Position numbers and translations under genes: made by a program
DNA from: CADEEN01 sp963740395
Lineage (GTDB): Bacteria > Pseudomonadota > Gammaproteobacteria > Burkholderiales > Burkholderiaceae_C
DNA: 36,551 nt
Reading direction: 5' to 3'
NCBI GenBank assembly: GCA_963740395.1
Contig: CAVUEP010000057.1
Span: 1-36,551, forward strand
Shown here: positions 26,275 through 34,229 of the stretch, in pieces
Layout of the letters: every line of letters begins with the position of its first letter
Numbering within the stretch: position 1 is the first letter of the stretch
The notes under the pieces: model-generated
Told to the model about the DNA's origin: nothing
Seen by the model: only the letters and a program-made list of their open reading frames with translations
Databases searched by the model: none

Positions 26275-26280
26275 ATTATA
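26275..26280 (-). promoter_or_regulatory. -10 box for the rhodanese-grxC-secB-gpsA run
   Basis: A perfect TATAAT on the minus strand lies 30 bases before the rhodanese ATG. It is in the 68-base divergent gap shared with gpmA. No consensus -35 is seen 16-18 bases upstream. Confidence 0.5.
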
Positions 26281-26284
26281 GAAT
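26279..26284 (+). promoter_or_regulatory. Possible -10 box of gpmA
   Basis: TAGAAT on the plus strand, 28 bases before the gpmA ATG, overlaps the divergent TATAAT by two bases. If both are used, the two promoters would compete for polymerase. Confidence 0.35.
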
Positions 26285-26312
26285 TCGCGCTCACCCTCTA
26301 CGCCGACCGACC

Positions 26313-27056
26313 ATGCCCACGCTTGTGCTGATCCGCCACGGCGAATCGACCTGGAACCTGGAAAACCGCTTTACCGGCTGGACCGATGTGCCCCTGACAG
26401 CCACCGGCGTGACCCAGGCCCGCGAGTCCGGGCGCCTGTTGAAGGAGGCCGGCTACGAATTCGACATCGCCTACACCTCGGTGCTCAAGCGCGCGATCTG
26501 GACCCTGTGGCACGCGCTGGACGAGATGGACCGGACCTGGCTGCCGATCGTCAATGACTGGCGCCTGAATGAGCGCCACTATGGCGCGCTGCAAGGACTG
26601 GACAAGGCCGAGACGGCCAAGCAATACGGCGACGAACAGGTGCTGCTCTGGCGCCGCAGCTATGACATGCCGCCGCCTGCGCTGGACCCGGGCGATGCAC
26701 GCAGCGAACGCAGCGACCTGCGTTACGCCAAGCTCGACGCCGGGCAGGTGCCGTTGAAGGAGTGCCTGAAGGACACCGTGGCCCGCGTACTGCCTTGCTG
26801 GAACGACACCTTGGCCCCGGCACTGCGCGCCGGCCAGCGCCTCGTCGTCTCGGCGCATGGCAACTCGATCCGGGCCTTGGTCAAGTACCTCGACGGCATC
26901 AGCGACAGCGACATCATCGGCCTGAACATTCCCAACGGCATTCCGCTCGTGTACGAACTCGACGCGGCGCTCAAGCCGCTGCGCCACTTCTATCTCGGCG
27001 ACGCGCAGGCCGCCGCAAAGGCCGCAGCCGCGGTCGCCAGCCAGGGCCGCGCCTGA
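26313..27056 (+). CDS. gpmA: 2,3-bisphosphoglycerate-dependent phosphoglycerate mutase
   Basis: GpmA interconverts 3- and 2-phosphoglycerate in glycolysis. The 247-residue protein has the phosphohistidine motif LIRHGESTWNLENRFTGW, the substrate loop NERHYGALQGLDKAETA, a second catalytic histidine in VVSAHGNSIRALVKYLDG, and IPNGIPLVYEL. Length and motifs are canonical. It converges with the next gene across only 13 bases, with no terminator visible. Confidence 0.97.
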   Translation: MPTLVLIRHGESTWNLENRFTGWTDVPLTATGVTQARESGRLLKEAGYEFDIAYTSVLKRAIWTLWHALDEMDRTWLPIVNDWRLNERHYGALQGLDKAETAKQYGDEQVLLWRRSYDMPPPALDPGDARSERSDLRYAKLDAGQVPLKECLKDTVARVLPCWNDTLAPALRAGQRLVVSAHGNSIRALVKYLDGISDSDIIGLNIPNGIPLVYELDAALKPLRHFYLGDAQAAAKAAAAVASQGRA

Positions 27057-27069
27057 AGCGCCTCTGGGG

Positions 27070-28245
27070 CTACTCAGGCAGGCCGTAGAAGCGCTCGGGC
27101 GGCACGCGCAGCACCAGGCGCTTGTCGGCCACCGGCCCGACGATGACGTAGTCGGGACTCGCCGTGTCACGGCGCGGTGCCGCAACGATCGGTGTGCCGT
27201 TGCGATCCGTGATCGCCGCCACCTGCGGCGACTTGGCGCTGGCGCCTCGACGCACCACCACGGCCAGCTCGCCGGATTTCAGGCGCACGAAGTCGCCCGG
27301 CGGGTAGATGCCGAACTCCTTGATCAGCGCCGTCGCGAACGGCCCGCCGCCGCCGTCGACGAACAGGTCGCGGTGGGCCTGCTGGATCGGCAACGGCGCG
27401 CGTTCGGCGCGCGGGCTGATCTTGGCCAGCAACACATCGGCCTGGCGCAGCGCCACGCCCAATTCCGCGGGCGTCGTCAGCCCACGAGGGTAGCCCGCGC
27501 CGTCGTGCCGCTCATGGTGCTGGGCCACGGCGTCGAGCCAAAGCGTGTCGGTGATGCCCGCCGCAGAGAGCGCTGCCACTGCGGCGTCAGGATGCGCGCG
27601 CAAACGCTCGAGCTGCGGCGCCGTCGGCTTGCCTCCCTGCGTCGCCATGCGACCCTGCAATTCGACGATCGACAGGTTCATCGTCAACGCGGCCGAGACG
27701 ATGCGCTTTGTCTCGGCGTCGCTCCAGGCCAGGCGCGCGGCTGCCAGGCCGCAGGCCATGGCCGCATACAGCGAATGGGTCAGTCCGTAGCTGGCCAGGC
27801 GCTTGGGGTCCTGGCGCATCGCCATGTAGATGCCGATGTCGGGGTCGCGCCGCTGCAAGGCCAGCAGGTCCGCACTCAGCGTGGCGATGCGTTCGGGCAA
27901 CCCGGGCTCGGCGACGCTGCGCAGGACAACCTCGAGCTGGCCGACCAACCGCTCCCAACGGTCGATCAGGGTCAGCCGACGTACGGGCTTGCCAGAGTCC
28001 GGCGGCGGCAAGGGTTGCTGCGCGCGCTGCAACTCATCGGCGTCGGCGTAGACACCGCGATCGAACAACTCGGCCAGGTGGGCGTCGTCGTTGACCACCT
28101 GGCCCTTGGCCAGCAGCAGCGTGCCCTGTGCGTCGCGCACGCCGAAGGGCAATGGCACGCCGACCGCCACTTGACTCAGCACCAACTGCAACAACCGTGG
28201 CCCTGTGGGGCTCAAAGGCACGCTCCCAGTGGCGCGTGGCGGCAT
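27070..28245 (-). CDS. Degenerate HD-GYP domain protein
   Basis: A 391-residue protein without membrane segments. An N-terminal region of about 70 residues resembles the DUF3391-like start of some HD-GYP proteins. The central domain keeps HHERHDGAGYPRG (residues 243-255) and QADVLLAKISPR, but the metal-binding HD pair is replaced: AALTMNLSIVELQG has Met189-Asn190 where HD is expected. Active HD-GYP enzymes hydrolyse cyclic-di-GMP. Loss of this pair suggests a binding or scaffold role, unless another residue takes over. It is separated from plsC by 73 bases and may have its own promoter. Confidence 0.85.
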   Translation of the reverse strand: MPPRATGSVPLSPTGPRLLQLVLSQVAVGVPLPFGVRDAQGTLLLAKGQVVNDDAHLAELFDRGVYADADELQRAQQPLPPPDSGKPVRRLTLIDRWERLVGQLEVVLRSVAEPGLPERIATLSADLLALQRRDPDIGIYMAMRQDPKRLASYGLTHSLYAAMACGLAAARLAWSDAETKRIVSAALTMNLSIVELQGRMATQGGKPTAPQLERLRAHPDAAVAALSAAGITDTLWLDAVAQHHERHDGAGYPRGLTTPAELGVALRQADVLLAKISPRAERAPLPIQQAHRDLFVDGGGGPFATALIKEFGIYPPGDFVRLKSGELAVVVRRGASAKSPQVAAITDRNGTPIVAAPRRDTASPDYVIVGPVADKRLVLRVPPERFYGLPE

Positions 28246-28318
28246 TCACGCGGGGGCCCTGGCGGACCGATGCCGCCCCGCGGCAGTCACGTCCTCGCGC
28301 GTGACCCGCAGGGAGAAT

Positions 28319-29107
28319 CTAGGCGCAAGCGCCGTTGTCGGCAAGCGGAGCATCCCGCATCGGCGCCGCGGCGGAGCGCAGCAACGCCGCGCCCATCATG
28401 TCGTGCAGCGTCGCGGCCAGACGCCGTCGGTCGGCATGGGCGCTGCTGTGAGGCGGCAGCCACTCCAGCCGCACGCACAGCCCGTACGCACAGCCCACGC
28501 GCCACAGGCTTTGCACCAGGCTGGTCTGGCCGACGAATTCGATCGCGCCGCTGAAGGCCTGGCCGGGTTCGTGAAAGCGCAGCACGACGGGCTGTACCGG
28601 CGTGTTCGTGGCGATCGCCGCCTGCAACAGGTTGGCGTGGAAGGGCAACAGCGCGGGACCCGCGCCGGTGGTGCCTTCGGGAAATACCGCCACCATGTCG
28701 CCGGCGCGAAGTGCGTCGGCCATCTGGTGCACGACGCGCAGCGCGTCGCGCTTGCTGGCACGCTCGACGAACAACGTGCCCGCACCCGCCACCAGCCAGC
28801 CGACGAAAGGCCAGCGCCTGACATCGGCCTTGGAGACGAAGCGTGCCTGCGGGGCCGTGGCATGGATCGCGGCGATGTCCAACCACGAGACGTGATTGGC
28901 CACGACCAGGGTCGCGCCGCGGCGCGGTGCGCCGTTCACCTGCACGTCGATCCCCAGCACCTGCAGCAGGTGTGCCGACCACCATTGAATCCAGCGCTGC
29001 CGGCCCGCCGCGTCGAGCCAGCGGAATCGGAACGCCATCACGACCAGGCCAAGCACGAGGTGCAGCAGCGCGCGCGCCAGGCGCCACATGCCGACCAGCG
29101 GGCGCAT
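28319..29107 (-). CDS. plsC: 1-acyl-sn-glycerol-3-phosphate acyltransferase (PlsC-type)
   Basis: PlsC acylates lysophosphatidate to phosphatidate at the inner membrane. The 262-residue protein has a hydrophobic N-terminus (about 12-28), the acyltransferase motif NHVSWLD (His72 and Asp77), the phosphate-binding FPEGTTG, and PVVLRF. The ATG overlaps the pyrC' stop as TGATG, so translation is coupled. Its position after pyrimidine genes is common in Burkholderiales. The acyl acceptor could also be an ornithine-lipid precursor. Confidence 0.92.
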   Translation of the reverse strand: MRPLVGMWRLARALLHLVLGLVVMAFRFRWLDAAGRQRWIQWWSAHLLQVLGIDVQVNGAPRRGATLVVANHVSWLDIAAIHATAPQARFVSKADVRRWPFVGWLVAGAGTLFVERASKRDALRVVHQMADALRAGDMVAVFPEGTTGAGPALLPFHANLLQAAIATNTPVQPVVLRFHEPGQAFSGAIEFVGQTSLVQSLWRVGCAYGLCVRLEWLPPHSSAHADRRRLAATLHDMMGAALLRSAAAPMRDAPLADNGACA

Positions 29108-30420
29108 CAGCCCGGTCTACGCTCGAAGGCCACGCCACCGGCCACGAGCGTGGTCTGGACGCGGCCCGCCAACTCGAAGCCACTGACCTCGAAGGCGAAG
29201 GGCGTGTGCTTGCCCTGGCTGAGAAGCGCGTCGGCGCGCACCGCCCAGCGCGCGGCGGGGTCGTAGATGCAGACATCGGCCACGCCGCCTTCGACCAGGC
29301 GACCGGCGCTGCTGCCCAGCGATCCGATGGCCGGCCCGAGCACGCGCACCGGGTCGCACGTGATCGGCGCCAGGCTCTGCGCCAGCGTCAACTCATGCCG
29401 CTCACCCCAGGCCAGGGCCAGGCCAAGCAGCAACTCCAGGCCGGTCGCGCCGGGCATCGCCTCGCCGAAGGGCAAGGTCTTCTCGTCGCTGCTGACCGGG
29501 TTGTGGTCCGACACCAGCGCGTCGATCGTGCCGTCGGCGAGCGCAGCCTGCAGCGCGTCGCGGTCGCGCTGCTGGCGCAACGGCGGCGTCACGCGCATCG
29601 CGGCATTGAAGAAGCCGATATCGATGTCGGTGAGCAGCAGCGAGTTGATGCTGACATCGGCCGTGACGGGCAGGCCCTCGGCCTTGGCCTGGCGCAACAG
29701 CTCGACGCCGGCGGCGCTGGACAGGCGACACACATGCACGCGCGCCCCGGTGGCGCGTACCAACTCGAAGATCGTGTGCAGGGCGACGGTCTCGGCCGCG
29801 ACTGGCACCCCCGACAGCCCCAGGCGGGTCGAGACCGCCCCGCTGGCGGCCACGCCCTGGCCGAGCCAGGCGTCCTGCGGCCGCAACCAGACCGTGTAGC
29901 CGTAGGTGGCGGCGTACTGCAGCGCGCGCTGCAGCGTCAGCGTATTGGCGATCGCGACGTCGGCCTGCGAGAAGCCGACGCAACCGGCTTCGGTGAGCTC
30001 GGCCATTTCGGTCAGGGTCTCGCCCGCCAGGCCGCGCGTCAGCGCGCCCAGCGGAAACAGGCGACAGCGGCTGAGTTTGCGGGCGCGAAACTTCAGCATC
30101 TCCACCAGCCCCGGCTCATCGAGCGGCGGGTCGGTGTCGGGGAGGCACACCAGACTCGTGACGCCGCCGGCCGCGGCGGCCGCCAGTTCGCTCTCGAGCA
30201 TGCCTTCATGCTCATGCCCGGGTTCGCGCAAGCGCGCGGCGAGGTCGACCAGCCCGGGCGCGACCACCAGTCCGCTGGCGTCGATCGTGCGCTCGGGCGC
30301 GAAGTCGCTGCTGACCTCGCCCAGCGCGATCACGCGCGCACCGGCGATGGCGACGTCACCGATGCGGTCCAGCCCGCTGGCGGGGTCGATCAGGCGGCCT
30401 CCTCTGATCAGCAGCTTCAT
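29107..30420 (-). CDS. pyrX: Dihydroorotase-like protein PyrC' (probably inactive)
   Basis: A 437-residue amidohydrolase-fold protein clearly related to type I dihydroorotase (PGLVDLAARLREPG, then SDHNPVSSDEK). The metal-binding HxH motif found in active enzymes (DxHxHLREPG) is here DLAARLREPG, with Ala61 and Arg63. This is the known pattern of PyrC', which in Pseudomonas is a catalytically dead partner required to assemble aspartate transcarbamoylase. It directly follows pyrB, as in that system. A separate functional dihydroorotase gene is expected elsewhere. The open frame runs upstream to 30528, but the ATG at 30420 (MKLLIRGG) is the natural start. Confidence 0.93.
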   Translation of the reverse strand: MKLLIRGGRLIDPASGLDRIGDVAIAGARVIALGEVSSDFAPERTIDASGLVVAPGLVDLAARLREPGHEHEGMLESELAAAAAGGVTSLVCLPDTDPPLDEPGLVEMLKFRARKLSRCRLFPLGALTRGLAGETLTEMAELTEAGCVGFSQADVAIANTLTLQRALQYAATYGYTVWLRPQDAWLGQGVAASGAVSTRLGLSGVPVAAETVALHTIFELVRATGARVHVCRLSSAAGVELLRQAKAEGLPVTADVSINSLLLTDIDIGFFNAAMRVTPPLRQQRDRDALQAALADGTIDALVSDHNPVSSDEKTLPFGEAMPGATGLELLLGLALAWGERHELTLAQSLAPITCDPVRVLGPAIGSLGSSAGRLVEGGVADVCIYDPAARWAVRADALLSQGKHTPFAFEVSGFELAGRVQTTLVAGGVAFERRPG

Positions 30421-30517
30421 GAAACCCCCTTGGCGCTGCGCGCCGTCCCCCATGGACCCGAAGGGGCCACCGCATGGCCCAGGGGGAGCAAGCGCCTTGG
30501 GAGCGGCCCTGCGGCGC
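30421..30517. repeat. Palindromic G/C-rich spacer between pyrB and pyrC', possible copy 3
   Basis: The 97-base spacer has two G5-stem-G5 modules. On the minus strand one reads GGGGGA, a CGGCGCGCAGCGCC stem, then GGGGG. This resembles the architecture of the repeats at 11311 and 14117, but sequence agreement is weaker. It interrupts an otherwise overlapping operon and could lower pyrC'-plsC expression. Confidence 0.4.
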
Positions 30518-31480
30518 TCATGCTTCATTCCCCGCGATGGTCGACATCACCGCCATCCGTACCGCGATGCCGAAGGTGACCTGCGGCAGGATCACGCTGT
30601 GGCTGCCGTCGGCCACGGTCGAGTCGATCTCGACACCGCGGTTGATCGGCCCCGGATGCATCACGATGGCATCGGGCTTGGCCAAGGCCAGCTTTTCCGC
30701 GGTCAGGCCGAAGTTCTTGAAGAACTCGCCCGCGCTGGGCAGCATGGCGCCGCTCATGCGTTCGTTCTGCAGCCGCAGCATGATGATCACGTCGGCGTCG
30801 CGGATACCCTCGGCCATGTCGTGGCAGACGCGCACGCCCATCTCGCGCAGATCGGCCGGCACCAGGGTCTTGGGCCCGACAGCGCGGATCTCGGGCACGC
30901 CCAGCGTGGTCAGTGCATGGATGTCCGAGCGCGCCACGCGCGAGTGCACGATGTCGCCGACGATCGCCACCGTCAGCTGCGTGAAATCGCCCTTGAAGTG
31001 GCGGATCGTGTACATGTCCAGCAGTGCCTGCGTCGGGTGCGCATGGCGCCCGTCGCCGGCGTTGACCACGTGCACATGCGGCGCGCAATGCTTGGCGATC
31101 AGGTACGGCGCGCCGCTCTCGCCATGGCGAACCACGAACATGTCGGCGTGCATCGCCGACAGGTTGGCGATGGTGTCCAGGAGGCTTTCGCCCTTTTCGG
31201 TGCTGCTGCGCGCGATGTCCAGGTTGATGACGTCGGCCGACAGGCGCTTGGCCGCGATCTCGAACGTGGTGCGCGTGCGCGTGCTGTTCTCGAAAAAGAG
31301 GTTGAAGACGCTCTTGCCGCGCAACAGCGGCACCTTTTTCACATCGCGGTCGTTGACCGACAGGAAGGTGCCCGCGGTGTCGAGGATCTGCGTCAGCACC
31401 GCCCTGGGCAGCCCCTCGATCGACAGCAGGTGGATCAGCTCGCCGTGGCGATTCAGCTGCGGATTGCGGTTGGACAACAT
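30518..31480 (-). CDS. pyrB: Aspartate carbamoyltransferase catalytic subunit
   Basis: PyrB condenses carbamoyl phosphate with aspartate in pyrimidine synthesis. The 320-residue protein shows the carbamoyl phosphate motif FFENSTRTRTTFE, then STEKGESLLDT, HAHPTQALLDM, and MHPGPINRGVE. The ATG at 31480 overlaps the pyrR stop as TGATG. No pyrI regulatory gene follows; instead PyrC' does, matching the PyrB-PyrC' dodecamer type. An apparent fusion with PyrR in one open frame is caused by a one-base break inside pyrR. Confidence 0.97.
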   Translation of the reverse strand: MLSNRNPQLNRHGELIHLLSIEGLPRAVLTQILDTAGTFLSVNDRDVKKVPLLRGKSVFNLFFENSTRTRTTFEIAAKRLSADVINLDIARSSTEKGESLLDTIANLSAMHADMFVVRHGESGAPYLIAKHCAPHVHVVNAGDGRHAHPTQALLDMYTIRHFKGDFTQLTVAIVGDIVHSRVARSDIHALTTLGVPEIRAVGPKTLVPADLREMGVRVCHDMAEGIRDADVIIMLRLQNERMSGAMLPSAGEFFKNFGLTAEKLALAKPDAIVMHPGPINRGVEIDSTVADGSHSVILPQVTFGIAVRMAVMSTIAGNEA

Positions 31481-32002
31481 CAGGCTTCCTGCGGCTTGAC
31501 AGCGAACGAGAAGCGCCCGGCCTCGTCGCGCACCAGCGACAGGCGCTGCGTCGGCTGCAGGTCGACCTTGGCGGCCGCAACCAAGCGGCTCGATCGGCAA
31601 TTGGCGCCCGCCGCGGTCGACCAGCACCGCCAGCGCCACGCTGGCCGGGCGGCCGAAGTCGTAGAGCTCGTTGATCGTGGCGCGGATCGTGCGGCCGGTG
31701 AAGAGCACGTCGTCGATCAGCAGGATGTGCTGGCCCTCGATCTCGAAACCGAGCTTGGTGGCGTCGCTGCCGCTGGCCATGCCGCGCTCGCCGAAATCGT
31801 CGCGGTGCAAGGTGCTCGAAATCACACCGGGCTCGCCGGGCAAGCCAAGGTCGGCGTGCAGGCGCATGGCCAGCCAGGCGCCTCCCGTCCAGATGCCCAC
31901 CATCACGGACCCGGGCCGCGCTGCCAGCAACGCGCGCACCTTTTCGCGCAGCAACAGATAGAGCGCCTCGGCATCAAGATCGAAACGGGCGGGCGAATTC
32001 AT
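31480..32002 (-). CDS. pyrR: Pyr operon regulator/uracil phosphoribosyltransferase PyrR, one frame break
   Basis: PyrR is a phosphoribosyltransferase-fold protein that binds pyr mRNA or makes UMP in many bacteria. The PRPP motif ILLIDDVLFTGRTIRA lies near residue 95, and LVDRGGRQLPIEP near 135. After this the frame breaks at about 31584; removing one base restores VAAAKVDLQPTQRLSLV and a stop that overlaps the pyrB ATG, giving 173 residues. The start overlaps the ruvX stop as ATGA. In Gram-negative bacteria an RNA-binding role is less certain than in Bacillus. No attenuator hairpin is seen in this compact arrangement. Confidence 0.93.
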
Positions 32003-32418
32003 CGTGGCAACTCATGGAAATACTGCTCGAGGATCAACACCGCCGATGCGGCGTCGACATCGGCGGCCCCTTCGGCCAGCGCCTGCGTCGTCGTGTAGCG
32101 CTCGTCGACCTCGACCACCGGCAAGCCGAAGCGGCCGTGGAGTTGGCGCGCGAAGCGCTGGGCACGCTGCGTGTTGTCGTGCGCTGCGCCGTCGGGGTGG
32201 CGCGGCACGCCGACGACGAGGGTGTCGGGCTGCCACTCGGCGATCAGCGCCGCAATCGCCCCGAAACGCGCATCGCTGCCGACCTGGGCCAAGGTAGTCA
32301 ATGGCGTGGCCGTGGCGGTGAGGTTGTTGCCGCTGGCCACGCCCACGCGCTTGGTGCCGAAATCGAAGGCCAGCAACAGCGACGGCGCGGCGGCCACGGC
32401 CCGCGCGGCGCCGCTCAT
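31999..32418 (-). CDS. ruvX: Holliday junction resolvase-like RuvX/YqgF
   Basis: An RNase H-fold nuclease family linked to 16S rRNA 5'-end processing. The 139-residue protein has LLAFDFGTKRVGVASGN (first catalytic Asp), LVVGVPRHPDG, and VVEVDERYTTTQA, with DAASAVLILEQYF at the end. Length is normal. It overlaps both yqgE and pyrR by four bases, so the three genes are coupled. Confidence 0.96.
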   Translation of the reverse strand: MSGAARAVAAAPSLLLAFDFGTKRVGVASGNNLTATATPLTTLAQVGSDARFGAIAALIAEWQPDTLVVGVPRHPDGAAHDNTQRAQRFARQLHGRFGLPVVEVDERYTTTQALAEGAADVDAASAVLILEQYFHELPR

Positions 32419-32999
32419 GAGTGCCCCGCCTCCTGGCTCAGCATGCGCGGGTCGAACCCGAGCAGCGCCAGCGCGCGGTCATACCGCTGCTCGATCGGCG
32501 TATCGAAGATCACGTCGGGGCGGGCGTCCACGGTCAGCCAGCCGTTGCGGCCCAGTTCATCCTCGAGCTGGCCGGCGCCCCAGCCGCTGTAGCCCAGCGT
32601 GACCAGGATCTTCTTCGGCCCGGCGCCGGTGCACAGATCCTCGAGCACGTCCTTGCTGGTGGTCATGTCCAGGTCGCCGCCGGGGATCTCCAGCGTCGAG
32701 TTGTAGGGGCTGCTCTTGTCCGACTGGCGCTCGTGCAGCACGAAGCCGCGCTCGGTCTGCACCGGCCCGCCGAAATACACCGGCTCCTCGGCCAGGTCGT
32801 CGCGCGTCAGGTTCAGCTCGACCTTCTCGAACAGGTTCTTCAGCTTGATGTCGATCGGCTTGTTGATCACGAGCCCGAGCGCGCCCTTGTCGGTGTGCTC
32901 GCACAGGTAGACCACAGCGCCGGCAAAGGTCTGGTCGGCCATGCCGGGCATGGCGATCAGGAACTGGTTGGTCAGGTTGAAGGGGCTGCCATCGGCCAT
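32415..32999 (-). CDS. yqgE: YqgE/AlgH family protein (DUF179)
   Basis: A 194-residue protein of a widespread family of unknown function, named AlgH in Pseudomonas. It shows LTNQFLIAMPGMADQTFAGA, LGLVINKP, YFGGPVQTERGFVLH and LGYSGWGAGQLEDEL, all conserved. It precedes ruvX as in most proteobacteria, with an ATGA overlap, and begins the pyr transcription unit. Confidence 0.96.
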   Translation of the reverse strand: MADGSPFNLTNQFLIAMPGMADQTFAGAVVYLCEHTDKGALGLVINKPIDIKLKNLFEKVELNLTRDDLAEEPVYFGGPVQTERGFVLHERQSDKSSPYNSTLEIPGGDLDMTTSKDVLEDLCTGAGPKKILVTLGYSGWGAGQLEDELGRNGWLTVDARPDVIFDTPIEQRYDRALALLGFDPRMLSQEAGHS

Positions 33000-33008
33000 C
33001 GTCGCTCG

Positions 33009-33014
33009 ATTCTA
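33009..33014 (-). promoter_or_regulatory. -10-like hexamer of the yqgE-ruvX-pyr operon
   Basis: TAGAAT on the minus strand ends nine bases before the yqgE ATG, which would leave a leader of only two or three bases. It lies in the 38-base divergent gap with the methyltransferase gene. Confidence 0.4.
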
Positions 33015-33025
33015 TCGACTGCGCC

Positions 33026-33031
33026 GACAAT
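33026..33031 (+). promoter_or_regulatory. -10-like hexamer of the methyltransferase gene
   Basis: GACAAT followed by CGCGGC and the ATG at 33038. The 14-base string through the start codon is the same as at trmL. The spacing suggests a leaderless mRNA; no good -35 is seen. Confidence 0.4.
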
Positions 33032-33037
33032 CGCGGC

Positions 33038-34229
33038 ATGCCTGACCCCTCGGACCCGGTCGAACGCTTCTTCACCCGCCTGGCCGCGCACCTGGCGCAG
33101 GGCAGCCTGGCCAAGCTGGTGCTGGCCAAGCACCGCGGTCCCGACGACACCGACCTGGTGCGTGTGAGCGTGCGCCCCTTGGCGCTGCACGGTCAGCCGC
33201 ATCTCCAGTTCGTCTACAGCCACACCACGCGCGACGTGACCCAGAACCACCCCGTGGCCGACGGCGTGGCCAGGCTGCGTGAGCTGGTCGGCACCCGCTT
33301 TGCCCATGCCCACCTGCTGGCCGCCGGCGAAGACCTCGAGCTGCGCTTCACGAAGAAGGGCAAGGCCAGCCTGCAGCAGCGGGCCAGCGACGCGCGACGC
33401 ACCTCGCCGCGCAGGCCGCACGACCGCGAAAAGCAGCGCTCATCGGGCTGGAGACGCCCTTCCTGGCGGCGCTGGGCGTCACGAGCGCCGACGGCCAGCT
33501 GGTGCCGACCATGGCGCGCAAGTTCAAGCAGATCAACAAGTTCGTCGAGGTGCTCGACCATGCCCTGCAGGCCTCGACGCTGCAGGGCCAGCCCGCGTTG
33601 CGCGTGGCCGACTTCGGCAGCGGCAAGGGCTACCTGACCTTCGCCGTGCACCACCACCTGCGCCGCACACTCGGCCGCGACGCCGACGTCACCGGCGTCG
33701 AACTGCGGCCCGACCTGGTCGACGCTGTGCAACCGAGCGGCACCGGCAGCTCGGGCTGGCAGGCCTGCACTTCGAGCAGGGCGACGTGCGCGAGCGGCCG
33801 GCGCAGGCGCTGGACATCATGATCGCGCTGCACGCCTGCGACACCGCCACCGACCATGCCATCCACCTGGGCATCCGCTCGGGCGCGTCGCTGATCGTCT
33901 GCTCGCCCTGCTGCCACAAGCAGATCCGGCCGCAGATGAAGAGCCCGGCGATGCTGGCGCCGATGCTGCAGCATGGCATCCACCTCGGCCAGCAGGCCGA
34001 GATGCTCACCGACAGCCTGCGCGCGCTGCTGCTGCAGGCGCATGGCTACGACACCCAGGTGTTCGAGTTCGTCAGCCTCGAGCACACCAGCAAGAACAAG
34101 ATGATCCTGGCCGTCAAACGCAGCCTGGCGCTGCCGGCCGAGCCGGTGCTGCAGCAGATCCGCGCCATCAAGGACTTCTACGCCGTGCGCGAACATTGCC
34201 TGGAAACCCTGCTGGCCAGCCCGGCGTGA
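33038..34229 (+). CDS. SAM-dependent methyltransferase (Methyltransf_32-like), several frame breaks
   Basis: The protein has an N-terminal domain of about 130 residues and a C-terminal Rossmann methyltransferase domain with motif I VADFGSGKGYLTFAVHHHL, IALHACDTATD, and a distinctive SLIVCSPCCHKQI segment. This layout fits the Methyltransf_32 group (METTL25-like), some of which modify RNA or ribosomal proteins; the substrate here is unknown. The frame changes near 33390, 33418 and 33439, then at 33724 (extra G) and 33743 (extra C). Corrected length is about 396 residues. All conserved parts remain, so sequence error is likely. The stop overlaps the photolyase start (GTGA). Confidence 0.85.

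Noticed and set aside
28287..28304. TCACG/CGTGA inverted repeat between plsC and the HD-GYP gene
   Set aside because: Five-base arms are expected by chance in GC-rich DNA and no promoter element supports it.
28843..30579. A 578-codon open frame antisense to pyrC' and plsC
   Set aside because: It has a low-complexity Arg/Gln/Ala-rich translation and crosses two well-supported genes.
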